Below are positions 12,041 through 25,489 of a DNA stretch of 64,000 nucleotides, piece by piece (within the stretch, counting starts at the first letter, position 1; every line of letters begins with the position of its first letter). The translations under genes were made by a program, and so were the position numbers. The notes under the pieces were generated by a model. That model saw only the letters and a program-made list of their open reading frames with translations. It had not been told where the DNA came from and searched no databases. The stretch comes from Sthenelais limicola (lineage: Eukaryota; Annelida; Polychaeta; Phyllodocida; Sigalionidae), in contig OW804095.1 in the NCBI GenBank assembly GCA_942159475.1, positions 70,646,773 to 70,710,772 of the forward strand, written 5' to 3'.

Positions 12041-12994
12041 GAATAGTACAAAAACACGCCAGTTGTTCATCAAAGGTCATGATATCTTTTCCCACCAATT
12101 CTATTTGTTCAAAAGTAGGCTTTTCTTCCTATTATAAAGTTTCTTTTCTCTTTGCAAATGCATGCATGCATGCATGGAATCTGATGTTGAATGATTACAA
12201 AAAGCTTGGCGTGTTACCTGGGCAACTCCGGCCATGCCCCTTTATTAGGACCAACCTGCGTCTGAGAAATGCCTTCCATGAGCTAGTTCGTGTGAGACTG
12301 GCACCTATAGGTTTCAGTACCGGTTATGTTCTAATAACGTTATGTAATGGAGCGTATTAAAGGTAATTAAGCATCGTAAATCAAGAAGATAATGTCTTTC
12401 TGTCGTGCTTGGCATGGCGTGAGGAGAATGGTGCCTGCAAAGATCAAGAGTACTGAAGGTTAAGAAGGGTTAGGCACCCAGGCTTGGTGAACCCAACTTC
12501 ACCTCTTTCCTTGGCCAAACCACCTGGAAGTTTGTGCAAGGTCTAGGGGTTTGCTTTGATGAAGGATTTCATATGAAAATGCCGAAGGAATCGAATATTG
12601 AGGCTCGTAACGTGGTGAACTGGCATTATTAGCAAAGAAAAATATGCTTTAGAGCAGAAACCCCTCGAGAATTGATAATTATGAGCTACAATAAATATTA
12701 TGCGCAAGCAAGCCATCGTTGAAGATACCTTCAATACGAAGGCTATATGACATACTTATATTAACCCATGCATTGGGTTCAGTGTACTGAACATCGTGCC
12801 CCCAAATTGTATGATAATAACACGAACAATAATAATACTAACACACCAGTGTTAATACTTTGATATCCAAACATATTTTAATGAGTTAATTTCATGTGTA
12901 TGACAGTTTTAATCATGGAGTTTTAAATATCCGAAATGCAATCTAGAAACAGGTGGAAATATTCACTTAACTTTGAAATGCATTACTTATTACA

Positions 12995-13924
12995 CAAGGT
13001 ACGGTCTTGGGGCCGTTGCTGTTCCTCCTGTACGTGAACGACTTGCAAAGTGTCGTCAGTGAATCTCAGGTACAACTGTTCGCTGACGACACGGTGATCT
13101 ATCACTCGCAAACAAATGAGGACTCTCTTAAAGAAGATCTACAAAAAGATCTGAACATGGTCAGTCAATGGTGTAAAAAGAACAAAATCTCCGTAAATGT
13201 AAAGAAAAGCAAAGTCATGGATATTATCCTTGGCAACACAAAAAAGAAGACGACACCAAAAGCACTGAGCCTGAACTCAGCCATCCTAGAATACGAAAAG
13301 GAGTATTGCTATTTAGGCCTGACAATAGACCAAGCACTGACGTTCAATGCCCATGTTCAGATGAAAATAGACCAAATAGCCAAACGACTAAAAGCCACAT
13401 CCAAAATTAGGAAATCACTAACGCCCACAAACACCATGCTAGTGTACACCACCATGGTGCGGCCGGTGATCGACTTTTGTGACATTTTCTATATACCAGC
13501 TCAAGCGAAGCATTTGGAGAGGCTCCAAACCATCCAAAATTCGTTCATTCGAATAGCTTACAACCTAAAAAGAACTGAGAGTGTAAAAGATCTCCATGCT
13601 CAATACAAAATCCCATTCCTAAATGAAAGAAGAGAGGCAAATCTCCTCCAAATTGCATTCACAATGAGCTGCGACGAAAATTACACCGACAATAGGCAAT
13701 TAAATCTAAGAAACCTAAAAAGTGGCAAATTGCTAAAAGTCCCTATGGCGAAAACCGAGAGGATAAAGAAGTCGTATTATGTACAGGCACCATATCTTTA
13801 CAACAAATTGCCCCCCAAAGGGAGGAAGGCATCCCTAACAATTAGTGATTTCAAAGCCTACCTAGAAGAGGAACATTATTCCTACTCTCTGGGCCAGGCC
13901 AATCAAAACGACCCCCAACACTGA
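12995..13924 (+). pseudogene. LINE B RT fragment, intact frame
   Basis: RT fragment from GTVLGPLLFLLYVNDL through the catalytic FADD (13079-13090), the thumb motif (CYLGLTIDQALTFNAH) and the C-terminal LINE region (SKIRKSLTPTNTMLVYTTMV), ending TGA at 13922-13924. The N-terminal half of RT and the endonuclease are missing because of truncation. The first ATG at 13007 lies within the RT fold and is not a biological start. Confidence 0.85.
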
Positions 13925-14096
13925 AGAAATAATCCAACTAATTAACCGACAATGGTATTCACTAAGACCAACCAAAGTGCGACCAAACAGGAAACCCTCA
14001 CCCTACACTGAACGCAGACTAAACTTACGCCCCCCGACTGCTCTATCTCTCTTCCGAACCTGTAATGAATGAACGGACATGGGCCGGCTCGACCAA

Positions 14097-14370
14097 GTGT
14101 TCGTTAGAATGCCATCGACCCGGTCCATGTAAGGACAGACGGCCGACTGACACCACCAAGAGTGTTCGTTAGAATGCAACCGGCTACTCAGACGACCGAC
14201 TGTCAATACATATGTACACTAGTCCATAAGAGACTTGATGTTGGCAAAGTAGACCAACACACAAAAATGGCTGGTGCGACCAGTGTTCGTCAGAATGCAA
14301 ATCGCACCACGCCGCCAAATGAAGCAATGTCTGAACGGGCGGGCCGCCAGGAGTGTTCGTATGAATGCAA
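14097..14370 (+). repeat. Four copies of an 18-bp motif in the LINE B 3' UTR
   Basis: GTGTTCGTTAGAATGCCA (14097-14114), GTGTTCGTTAGAATGCAA (14162-14179), GTGTTCGTCAGAATGCAA (14283-14300) and GTGTTCGTATGAATGCAA (14353-14370). Most of the spacer between copies is not repeated, though GACCGACTG-like words recur. The regular placement inside a 3' UTR suggests a structural or protein-binding role, or decayed tandem duplication. Confidence 0.8.
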
Positions 14371-14627
14371 ATGGTCCCCCTAACGATCAGACAATTTGCC
14401 TTCTATACTGTACCGTATTGAATAGCGAGCGAATCTACCAAATAGAATAACTTGAACTGTAAATAATAATGTAATTAAACGTAGAAGGGACCTCCTGGTA
14501 GAGCTATGATTAGCATAGAATGTGGTACCCATTTCCAGATATTGTATTATTTATATTGATGTAACTGTGATTGAACTGGAAATAAACAACATACATACAT
14601 ACATACATACATACATACATACATAAA

Positions 14628-17600
14628 ATTAAAGTTCTACATTGTTGATGTATTTTACATTATTTTCTGGGCTGCACTAGATAGACACTTGATCAATTAT
14701 TGATCTTTATTTTATTATAGTTTATTTTATTATAGGGAATGTACTTCTTGGTTGAATTCCAATTTTCAAAAGTCATTGCAACTTCCACTGTTTTCACAAC
14801 CAATAACGGGATAGAATATGACTTCCAATATGAAAACGGTGTATACATGAGCATACAAAGTTCTGCAACATCGTTTTAAGAATAAATTCCACAAGGAAAA
14901 TTATATTAGCTATTGGATAGTCATAATAGGTTGAGGATACCATAATAGGCCTACTTTAAGAAAATCGGAATATTTGGATATTTTTTCGTGACATAATTTA
15001 CAATGTATAAACAAATTTTATTTGAGGTTTTTGTGATTCATAAGTTTTCTAAAGGCAATTTATAAATAGTTCTAATTGTCAAATACTAATGACTAGTTCT
15101 ATTGTCAAATACTAATGACTAACCCGCCGGAAGAAAGCTTAATGGGAAGAATCCTGCGATGAAATATAATATTTCACCGTGTTTAAGTTGCACATATGAT
15201 TGTCCTTAAAACAGTCATAAGAATTCTTTCCAATGAGATTTCTATTAAGCAGACCACGGTTGCACATTCACCTGTCGTGCTCAACATTAGTACTGAAGCA
15301 CCTGCCCACTCCCGTGGGAATCCCACTACTCCAGCTAGCATCTTTCTCTCCTAATTTACCAAAAGTCCTAAAGGTATCGCGCACAACACCTTAGCCAACA
15401 CCTCAAGCAAAGGACAGCTTCCGAACAATGAAACGCACCGCGGGGAGTGCGGCGACTTTAAGAATCTGAAGATGGACAAATTGAATTGCAAAGCAGTTCA
15501 AGTAGGCGCAAAGCATCAAAACAGTGGCGGGGAGGGATAGAGGGCTTTGATACAAGCAGGCCAAGACATTGTCAATCCGCATATATTCATTTCACCCCTG
15601 GCTATCTGGAAATGTTCAGCTGGAAGTGGATATAAAGGACCCGGGGAGTGTATATGTCTAGCCTTGGGGGAGACGGTGTGGGATCCAATAGAGGATCAAG
15701 GAGTTGGTGTGGATATATTTGCATTTAGAATCTTCACCTTGAGACATTAATCATTCGCCCTGATTGGTTCTACCGACGCCCGTATGATCGTAACTATTGG
15801 GGCGCCTTAGAAAGGGACTAAGGTTTGCTGAGATCAAAGCAGTCCGATTCATTGTTTCTTCTATTTCCAGGAGCATTCCGAGACGATCAAAGATTCCTAG
15901 CAAAAGGACCCACTGTCGGTCAATTAGGATACAAAGGAGTCAATATATTAATCGAATGATATCGGTGTTACGTCCTGGCTTTGTGGTCAGAAATTGCCAA
16001 TGAATAAATGTATAATAGAATCATTTTAGCTCCTGAATTTCTAGCGATCAATAAATGGGTGAGCTTTTCTAGTCGCAGAGGGCTTCATGTTTGTTGTTTT
16101 CAACCCTTTGGCCATGAGTTTGAAAACAATCCCATGGATGTCATTTATAATAACTTAATTACAGGGGTAATCAAATTGCCGAGATGAATTGCCGAGATCT
16201 AAGAAGAAGTTACTCCAATAGATGATAAGTGACTTCATTGTGTGTCATTCTTTGGGACACACCCAGTTCTCATCACCAATCTGGTGCCCTGTTGTGATTA
16301 ATCCTACCTTGCATGTATAATTTTATTAAAAGAGTAACGTTTCAGTAATATGATTGTAGTCTTATCATTGTAATTCACCCCAATCTTTTTAAACAAATTA
16401 TCATGCTGATATTCTTGTCACTTTGTTAAAATAATTATATATTTGATTTGTATTTCCATGAAAATATACAGGAGTAAGTTATGTAAGTCTTACAAATTGC
16501 CTTCAACTCAGCCTTTTAAATGATACATGTATAATGTTTTTCTTAATTAATTGCCAATTTTACATAATGATTTATTGTTAAATATTGCTACATTATGTTT
16601 TTATTATCAAATTGTGTTTTCTATTGTTTTATATTATGTCTTATCATTTCATATTAATTGCACAGTGAAATACATTGCAACTTATCTAATTACGTCGATC
16701 ACAGAACAGAAGCTGTTTGAGACCAATATATTTCTACATGTCTAGCACTCTCGGACTGGCAGGAAATAATATAGTGTGGAGAAGGCAAACTGTGATTTGC
16801 CTGGTCTCTATGGCAAATCGAAAAGGGGGGCACGTCCAAATAGGTCATTGTATTATTTAAGTGTCTATATTAGATATTTGTTGGAAGTTTGCTGTTGATG
16901 AGACGAGAAGATATGTGATATTTTCTACAAAAAGCAACCCATATGACCAAACACATCGAGTGCATTTTAGCACCTCAGCCTAGGCCCTTACCAGGACGTG
17001 GTTCCAGCTCGACACCTCCGGACAAGCCGGTTTCTACTGCACCCCATCCCGCAAGGCCGGGCAGGCGTCGGGCGGACGGGTGTGGGACATCGAGTCTTCA
17101 GCACACAGGCCATCGCATTCTTTAATTGGATAATGGAAGGCCTACCTTGATACTAATTCCAGTTTCATGAATACCCCGAGGTGTGATGAAGCCTAGGGAG
17201 GGGGGACATTCGCCCCGGGGTAAAGTCCCGCAAAGGCCCTGACAATCACTGATCAGCCGGCCCTCCCATAGAAGTCCTAACTTTACTTCTATCTATGGCG
17301 TTTGAAGTTTGGGCGTTGTGAATTAAGGCGATGCGCTGATATTCAAATGATCAGCTGCCCTCCTGCAGGGGTGTTGGTAAACCCAACAATGCCTCAAACC
17401 AGTAATGGGCTGCGAAATTGGCAATGGCGAAAAGCACCATCCTGGGTGAACATAAAAATGCCAGAAACCTGTATGAAACATCATCCTTGTTCGCAATCGT
17501 GTCATGTGCAACTTGTGTGTATGCACCTCGCAAGCAGATGTCCTATTGTCAACTTTTGGTGGACATTTTCATGTATTTCTTATTATTCTGAGAAAAATAC

Positions 17601-19538
17601 CCGGTATTCTAAACTGGTACCAACTCCGATCTCTAAATAATTGCATCAAGAGACATCGGGATTCCGTTTGGTATCAAATTGAAAATAATTGATCATATCT
17701 GGGATTTATACAAAAAATTATCAATGATAGATTTCCAGACGTAGGATAATTATGAATAATTCATTTCTAATATCATTATATTTGGATGAATATGACATGT
17801 GTTTGACCTCGGTCACCATTCTCTACTATTATACTATTATTTTGGAGTATTCTTGTTACAGGAATACAAAAATATATAGAAAGCTGATTAAAACATGTAT
17901 GTTGGTTGAGAATGGGCCAACCATCGACTATTTCTGCTCACAAAAGCTTCTGTCGAAACAAGAACAAGCATCAAAACCCGCTCCAGCAATAATATTGAAT
18001 TTTATATTTTGTGGTCCATTCATTCCCAGCTTATCCGAAAGTCACCAGGGCTGTTCTTCTTTGTGCAACAACATTTTTTAGAAAGGCGATTGTGCAGTAG
18101 ACAGTCTAAATAGTTTAACTTGCATTTTCTGCGGATATTGATTGTTCTGTAAGATTGGGATTGTATTGAGTGAAAGCGCGTACAGATTTGACCTGATTAG
18201 ATAGGAATGAATTGATTGGTATATAGTGATCTCCTGTAATGGTATAACAGTATTTATTCGTATGAGTCTATTATTTTAGAACTAGCTAACGTATTATATG
18301 GCAACGCGAGAATACGTTAATGAATGTAAATGTCTGGCCAAATTTATAATAAAAATACAAACCAAATCATCCCTCAATTTATTCATTTTGATAACTTCAG
18401 AATCCCACTATTTTCAATATGACTCTTCAGGGAACCTTCGATGAACTTGAAATTGTAGGATAAAACTGCCTAGATATATATATAAGTATAAGGCTGAGGC
18501 TAACCAATTGAATCATTTACCCCAGCTTGGCACTGTAAGACAGCAAAATACTACAAACAATGAAAATATCGACAAAAGGCCGTGAATGTAATAGAATACT
18601 GTAAATATCAATTAACCTCCACTTTCAGCATTCATATCTTCCATTCTACAACGCAAAGGAAAAAGTAAAGAAAGAATTGAGAAAAATTGTTTGGGTTCAT
18701 TTATTAAAGTTCATGTTTAAAATGAAGAATATCGGAGAGAAATTAAAATCAAATATGGGTTATTTAGAAAATAATATGCGAGGAAGTCAATTCATCAACA
18801 GAATTAGAACTTTAGGTAAGCACAGTCCCATCAGAATAATTATTATATTGGGCCTAAAACTTGGTTCATACTGAGGGGAAGATTGTTAATGTAATCTAAA
18901 TGTAAGAGATGCGTCTTTTTCTGAATCGTTATTTCTTTAATTTGAATTTCCATGAGTGGTATACTTTCGAGACGGTAGAAACTGACATACGCTCACGAAC
19001 TCATGGTTCACTACACCTGTAACTACATTATGAAATAATTCTGTTTACACAAAAGGAAATTGCGAGCTTGAATGAAGACATTTCAATACAATCCTATTTC
19101 TAATTCATTCTATGATAAGCTGTGGATGAAACGTTGATTAAACTGAATGCCCTATTCATGAGTTTTATTCTCGATACTTTGTGAAGGCTACATTTTGATA
19201 GTAGAACTCAAAAGCCTACTAGAGCGAAAGGAGATACCAAAACGGGACCAGTGGCGGCGTCTGTCAATAACTATTGACAATGTTATTATATTGTACTGTA
19301 TCAATTATGTGTTCTGCCTTGTGTAAATCATAATCATTTTGTCAATAATGAAAAATGTCCAATGGTATTGCATGGCCCATAGCAGAATATTGGAGAAATT
19401 TTCTGTTTCAAGCTTGGCCTGTCTGTCTGAAAACACTATAACCTACTTTAAGGATACCTTCCAGGTGAATACATAGGCTCGGCCTATAGGCCTACAGTTT
19501 CATTCCATGAGTTAGGATGGTATAGAAATAGAAATTAC
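14628..19538. other. Non-coding stretch, no gene recognised
   Basis: AT-rich sequence with short open frames only (for example 15547-15750, 16943-17125, 17302-17640, 17752-18081), none with recognisable domains. A 26-bp tandem duplication with the core TTGTCAAATACTAATGACTA occurs at 15069-15121. A short TA run lies near 18476-18484. Confidence 0.5.
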
Positions 19539-19941
19539 AGTCTAGAAAGCATAACCGCTAGGTTTGGTTGTGTGGGGATCTTACTCTTAGGCTAGTTCCT
19601 TGTATAAATGTGGATTGTTCTCATTTTCGATGACAAAAATACTGCCCACCACCCGCCCGCTCTCCCTCCTCTCCTACGGCACCATACCTTGAAATGCTTT
19701 TGTTTTAGTGTCTAATCACTGTGCTTACGCCTGCCTCCGTAATTCGAATTACATCGATACAAATGGCGGAATGTGACTTCAGCTCCTTTTGTGTTTTCTT
19801 CCAATTATAGTTAAATGAATGGTTTAATATAAAATCTGAATAGGCAGATCTCTTGTAATGTTGTTTAGCAATAGTTTGGTATGTATCATTAGGGCCAAAA
19901 ACCTATTGTTGCTTCATGAAGTTGTGCATGAAGAAAATCGG

Positions 19942-20015
19942 TAGTACCTCTGTAATTCAGTTTTGGTACCTCTGTAATTCTAACTGACTTTCTGGCAAGT
20001 ACCACTGTAATTCAC
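19942..20015 (+). repeat. Three copies of GTACCTCTGTAATTC-like unit
   Basis: GTACCTCTGTAATTC appears twice, followed by the variant GTACCACTGTAATTC, within about 75 bp. A small local repeat inside the composite block. Confidence 0.7.
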
Positions 20016-21835
20016 CCAATTGGTCAGGAGGTTCCAACCTTTAATGTTGGGGTCTCCTATTCTCCAAGCAATGGGTATCAACTAAAAACCCCATCCCTTA
20101 ATTCTATTTTGATTTTTATTCAAGTTATCCCGCCTTCTTGGCATATACAATGTTAAACCTGGTTGTTTGATTCAATTTTTAATGAATTTTAGCATTTTTC
20201 TGGAGGGTTTTCTTATTTTTTACACACTTTAATGCTTGCTTACTTCAGGGGCGGATTTAGGGGGGGGGGGCAGGCCCGTAGGCTCGGGGGGTTCTTTGGG
20301 TGCATCTGACCCCCCCCCCCCCACACACACACACACAGAGCCAAGGAAGATCCACTCAGTGAGGAGAGAAAAAAATGTCTGTCTGTACAGAAGGAAAAAA
20401 CCATACCATACCTAAATGTATACAATTGATTATAAAAGAAGAGAAAATTCATAGAAGTATCACATTTTGATTTGCTTTTGGAACCAAAGCATTTTCCTTG
20501 AAATTTAAATTTACCTCTTAAAATTTCGGTCAAAAGCTGTGTCTATAGGCTACAATTGATAGACAATTCTAGCTAGCTAGTGGAGAGGGAGCACACCCCC
20601 TGCACCCCCTATTGGATGTGGGAACCTAGGGGTATTCCCCAGGAAAATTGGGAAAATTTAGGTGGAAAATTTGTGAAGCTTTAGTCTATCTAAATCCATC
20701 AGTCCCTGTGCTTTTAAGTTATGGCATCTCAAAATGGAATATATCAACAGACATGGTGAAAAATTTCACCGGTCCTCCAAAGGTTTCACCTGTCCTCCAA
20801 TGGTTTCTCCAACATTTCATAGACCTTTTTCACTGGACAGTCGGACCAGCTGCCCGGCTACTTTGTAACCATTCAAAACATTTTTGGTTTGTTTTTTTTT
20901 CCTCTAAAAACTATTAAAATGTATGCTAAGGGAATTAACATTGGAATTCAAGAACGCTGCCTGCCTCAATTGACCCTATAGGCTACATAAAAAGGAAAAT
21001 TAATGTATTAAATTTGAAGACTGAAATCTCTGTGAAAACTATGCTGAAAATAGACCAGAAGCTACCATTATTAGTGCAAAAAATCATTTCTGGGGGTGCA
21101 CCCCCCAACCCCAACCACAACAGGAAGGCTGGTCCCCTCCTGCACCCTACCCTCACATATAAAATTTTAACACTGACATCTCTGGGAATTATGCTGAAAA
21201 TACACCAGAAGCCACCAATTTTTATGCGAAAGCCAAAATATTTCTGGGGTGCCCCCCCCCAGCAGGTCTATGCAGCGCCATATGAAACAAAGCCTGTCTC
21301 AGAAAATATGGTTCCCCCTACTAAGAGGCCTCTTAGTCGTGTCTTACCAAGACCTTACGAGGGACTTACGAGGGACTTACGAGGTCTGTTAATATAATAT
21401 CCATGGTGTTGAATACGAGATGGGCAATCAGGTAACAATCACAATTGAATTACACAGTAATCAAAACAATCAAGTCTACTGCCTGCTCTTTTCTGCGTGT
21501 CCCTGTTGTTGTTGTGTGGATGGGGGAGGGAGAGGGAAATTGTAAATCTAAAATCAGAAAAATTGTGGTCGTGGGGCCGGCGATTACAGGAATGAATGCA
21601 TTGCCTAATATCTTTCAACTAGACTCCCTTATTTCCTCACCATTTCTTAAAAAGAGGAATGAAGAATTTCTCAGGTACCCGGCTAGGAATCAAACCCTTT
21701 GATGATGAAACAAAGCAATAATTTTAACTAGCATTTGATGTTGGTTTCAAAAAGTAGGACTAGCAGTCAATTAATATCCGCTACTAATCATCACTGATTC
21801 TAGTTATGTAAGATGGGGCAGAACAGAGATTCAAT

Positions 21836-21905
21836 ATCTCCCTCTCTCCCTCCCACCTCTCTCACCTGAATCTCCCCCCCCCCCCCCCCCCCTCTCGCTC
21901 TCCTG
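21836..21905. repeat. Polypyrimidine tract with a long C run
   Basis: A CT-rich tract containing a 19-base C run (about 21874-21892). Comparable runs occur at 23385-23404 (G), 28100-28126 (C) and 31564-31585 (G). Confidence 0.85.
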
Positions 21906-22139
21906 CTAGAGATAAGACCCGGTGTTTTTTCGGGGCTGGCGCCTACTTATCTGTTAGGCCAGTAGTTTGTTTTAGTCAGTTTTCACCTTGCTTATTACCC
22001 CCACCAGAAAGGTTTTAGCATAATCTATAAATGATAATTGATGATAATCTGGTTTCCATGGTGACAAATATCATGCTATATATCTGTATCACATTTTTAT
22101 CCTTAATGTCGGCAATTTCAGTCCATCAAATATCATGCT

Positions 22140-22176
22140 ATGGGGGACATGGGTTCGAATCCCAGAGCCGGCAGCA
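22140..22176 (+). repeat. tRNA-like B-box fragment, possibly SINE-derived
   Basis: GGGTTCGAATCCC (22151-22163) is a canonical T-arm/B-box and is followed by a short acceptor-like GCCGGCA. I could not find matching D-arm and anticodon stems upstream, so this is not a tRNA gene. It may be the 3' remnant of a tRNA-derived SINE. Confidence 0.35.
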
Positions 22177-24041
22177 TTTTCAAAAGTCAAATCTCACCAA
22201 TATGTCCTAAGATATGCTACGAGGCCACTAAGAGGGCTTTATCCACACCTGTTTTGGTGCTCATAAATTCTTAACTTTACGAGGGCTCTGAGAGTAAAAT
22301 CATATATAGTGCAATGCAACCTTCGCTAAGAGGGAGTTACGAGGCCACTAAGAGTGGTTTAACACAGACTCGTATATAGTGCAATGCACCCATAGAGGAA
22401 TACTGAACAAGTGTTGCGATTCTTGCCTATGTTCTTTCCAATGTCTGAGTGGCCATCGTTGCACATCTGTGTTTCAGCTCCGGCTTAATATTAATCGATA
22501 TTAAATAATGATATTTCGTGATCGTATAGGTTACTTCTTCGAGAATAAATATATTATGAATATCGATAGCAGGAGATGGGAGGAAATGAACTAAAGCTAC
22601 TGGATAATCATTAAAGTTCCAAAGGACCAAGGGTTGAAATATTCTATGTTCCAAAACGCAGCTCCGAGATATAACATCAAGAGTGAAATACTTCTTTCAT
22701 ATGTTCCCTTTATTCCTCCTTGTGTGTTGGGGTGAAGACCTTGCTCCTCACCCCGATTTATGAACAGGTACATAAGGTATATAAATGATTTCTGACAAAG
22801 GTAACATTATGTTTGCAATACAAAACAGGAATAACTAAATAAATATAATAATGAAATAAGTACAAACTTGAACATAAATAGAGAAATATGTAATAACCAT
22901 CATGGTTAAAGTCCGGATAAAATCAAATGAATGGTTAATTAATAATAAATTAATCAATGTAGACCCCTAGTGGCGTCCGGAGGTACTACCCGGAGGTGTG
23001 CAGATCCGGAGCTGGTGACGGAGCTACCCGGAGCTCAGGGGAAACATTGCAATATATGTATCTCTCAGGATCGTTACACAAGGAATAGCCTGGTAAAATA
23101 AGATACTGATAAAAGGAAAGACATCAATTGGAATTTTAATTACACTTCCATGATTTACAGCATTACAGGAGTTCCTAAATGACTGACTTGATTAAAGATC
23201 CCACACTAATCTGTAATCATCTTGTGGTCTCATGTAAGTGCGTGTCGAAATAAGTAAATATTAAATATTAAATATTTAGTGAGTCTTGAAAATGGTCACT
23301 ATTCATTAGTAATTGAATACCTTATTTTGTGCTCAGAAATGCACCAAATGCCCTCAAATGGCACCTTAAATTAATTTTTTTTCTGGGGGGGGGGGGGGGG
23401 GGGGCATGCCCCCACACTAACTAACTATTGCTAAACAACATTGCAAGAGATCTGCCAATTCAGATTTTATATTAAACCATTCATTTAACTATAATTAAAA
23501 GAAACATTGGAGCTGAAATCCCCTGGTATCCATCTAATTCGAATTACGGAGGCAGGCATAAGCACAGTGCTAATACACTTGTTTGTCACACCTCTGCTGA
23601 GGCATGACCAACTGTGCTGCTAGCGGTAGTGGGTGAGAGTGGACCAGGGTGGACATAGGCAGTACATGCAGTGGTATAGGTATAGGCAGGGGTTTGTATC
23701 GGTGCATGAATGGTGGTGTATTCAAAAGTTCAGCTTCAATTTCTGAAGGCTAAACCTTACTCATTGATTCCTGGCAAAATTGAGAGGAAAATGTCTTAAG
23801 ATGCGATTGTGGTGGGTTGCATTGCTGATTCCTATACAGTGAAGTTGAAAAATGAGCAATAAATAATTTTTCACAGAAAAAGCAGTAGTCATATCTTGTC
23901 CAGAAAGAATACCGCTTGATTGGGTTGTGTGGGCATGTGACTTTTAGGCTAGTTGCTTGTATAAATGTGGATTGTTCACATTTCCGACGAACTACCCTCC
24001 ACCCAGCTGTCCCATTCTCCACCCCACCCCACCCGGGCCTA

Positions 24042-24072
24042 GGCGCTGTTCACTCACTCAGTGAACAGCGCC
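24042..24072. repeat. Perfect hairpin with 13-bp GC-rich arms
   Basis: GGCGCTGTTCACT (24042-24054) pairs exactly with AGTGAACAGCGCC (24060-24072) around the loop CACTC. It sits just right of the composite repeat block. Confidence 0.85.
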
Positions 24073-25489
24073 GCTGGTGTCAGTTGATGTAACTAAGTGG
24101 CTCTTCCATGCTGGGATCCTGTGGCTCTTCCATGAACCTTATAGCTTCCCATCTACTTGTTTTCTTATTTTGTTATGGTTGACAGCACTCGATTTGAATA
24201 TTCGGTAAGCGATAACTTATTTTATCAGTAAATGACACATGTTCCCATTTGGACCTTGCTACCCTTGACTCACTCTAGCTTCTGGGATCGGTAAGAAAGT
24301 TTCAGAAAAAAAAAAGCATGAAAAAAGGCGTTCGGAAGACAGTGTTGGTATATACCGCTCTGCCTTCGGTCAGGGCCCTGGTCACGTGACTTGAGTAGCA
24401 AAGCTATTCCTGCTAGGAATAGGGGTAGGGGGGGCTGGTCGTCCAGAAGCAAAACCGTGAGATTTGATGGCAATTTGGAGTGGCCTAAAGGTGGGATCCC
24501 ACTGGATCGCTTGTATCTGCGCTTATTGCTCGCTCTTGCTGTACTTGTTTAAAGGGCGCTTGTCATTCGCTCTTCATCCGCTAATATTTTTAGCGCAATA
24601 CAAGCGTATAATTACGGCGTGACAGACCTCTCGCGTTTATGCTTCATCTTCAGGAACACTCGGAATCAGACATCGTTCACTTCACTATCGTACCCTCGGC
24701 CATCTCCGTCACACATCGGCCCTATTCGGGCACACACGCTACGCGTCCAATCACAGGCACTTTAACACCCTCGCAGGCGAAAACACACCGGCCAATCACA
24801 GAACATCTCCTATACCGTCTTTGGTGGCACTACGTAAATATCATGGCCTCCGTGTAAACACAGTCCCGCAACGAACGGAAAGAATGTTTGAATTGAATTG
24901 AATTGAATCATTACTTTAATGTAACTGTGCTAGAACTGTCCCTAAAAGCTAGACAGATTTGAAGATCGGGCCCGAAAACGACGCGTACGGTAACAAACTT
25001 ACTGACAAGTATACCGATGTCATGTAATACCAGTAGCGACATGATCGGCGTTGTGGCGAACTACGGGTAAGGCCATTCTGGCAGCCATCGGGGAACGGAT
25101 TGAGAAAATCATCGATGGGCTCCCGTTTTTTTTGCGTTTTTTACCGTTCAGTTTTGAAATATGTTCATAATCGGTCGTACCAAGACTCCCATCTCCATTT
25201 CCGAGGTAATCAGAACAAAAGCAGGTGCTATCAATCCCCTAAAGTGTTTAAAACATCATTTACACAGCCGAGTTATGTGCCAAAACCCCTATTTTCGCCC
25301 AGATCACGCTATGTATTACTATGGGCGTGTGCAGGTAGGCAAGAACAACACTAGGATTTCTTTCCATCAAACAGGTTTGAATCATCGATATAGCCTGTTA
25401 ATGGACAAACAAAGTTTATACTGTGTCCAGTGTCAATTCCAGACCCCAAGGGGCATATTACTAACGTCATAGCATCGGAATTTATAGGG
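24073..25489. other. Non-coding stretch, no gene recognised
   Basis: Short open frames (24639-24857, 25100-25354, 25161-25472 and others) show no family. A GAATT pentamer repeat occurs at about 24890-24908. The rest is unremarkable. Confidence 0.45.

Larger units (their letters stand above)
9748..12994. other. Non-coding stretch with a palindrome and MITE copy 2
   Basis: Apart from the palindrome at 10486-10516 and the MITE copy at 11870-12040 I see no gene. Short open frames (11011-11262, 12079-12360, 12543-12734) show no family. Simple repeats occur at about 11448-11463 (CA/TA) and 12156-12175 (GCAT). Confidence 0.5.
12995..14627 (+). mobile_element. LINE B: 5'-truncated non-LTR retrotransposon
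   Basis: Starts abruptly inside RT (QGTVLGPLLFLLYVNDL) and runs to a tetranucleotide (CATA)n tail at about 14589-14626, the signature of a 5'-truncated retrotransposed LINE. The coding part is one frame with no stop, so the insertion looks younger than LINE A. The long 3' UTR (13925-14588) carries a four-copy motif listed separately. The group is CR1/jockey-like by motif style; the clade is not fixed. Confidence 0.85.
21330..22400. repeat. Dispersed TTACGAGG / CACTAAGAG repeats
   Basis: TTACGAGGGAC is repeated three times near 21355-21385. Further on, ACGAGGCCACTAAGAG occurs near 22219 and 22335, and TATATAGTGCAATGCA occurs twice near 22300 and 22375. The repeated words suggest a non-autonomous element with internal duplication; its boundaries are unclear. 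Confidence 0.5.
19539..24030. repeat. Composite repeat block with direct and inverted pairs
   Basis: Two pairs of related segments frame this block. The first is direct: about 19539-19670 and 23899-24030, sharing TATAAATGTGGATTGTTC. The second is inverted: 19706-19874 against 23425-23580, sharing TAATTCGAATTA and AGTTAAATGAATGGTTTAA on opposite strands. Between them lie G/C homopolymers, a duplicated unit of about 150 bp (near 21010-21110 and 21165-21260, sharing ATGCTGAAAATA.ACCAGAAGC), and ACGAGG-type repeats. No intact gene is seen. This looks like several nested non-autonomous elements. Confidence 0.65.

Noticed and set aside
16943..17125. Pro/Arg-rich open frame as a small protein gene
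   Set aside because: Low-complexity composition in a locally GC-rich stretch, with no splice context or known family.
22140..22176. tRNA gene
   Set aside because: Only the T-arm/B-box is convincing; D-arm and anticodon arm are absent.
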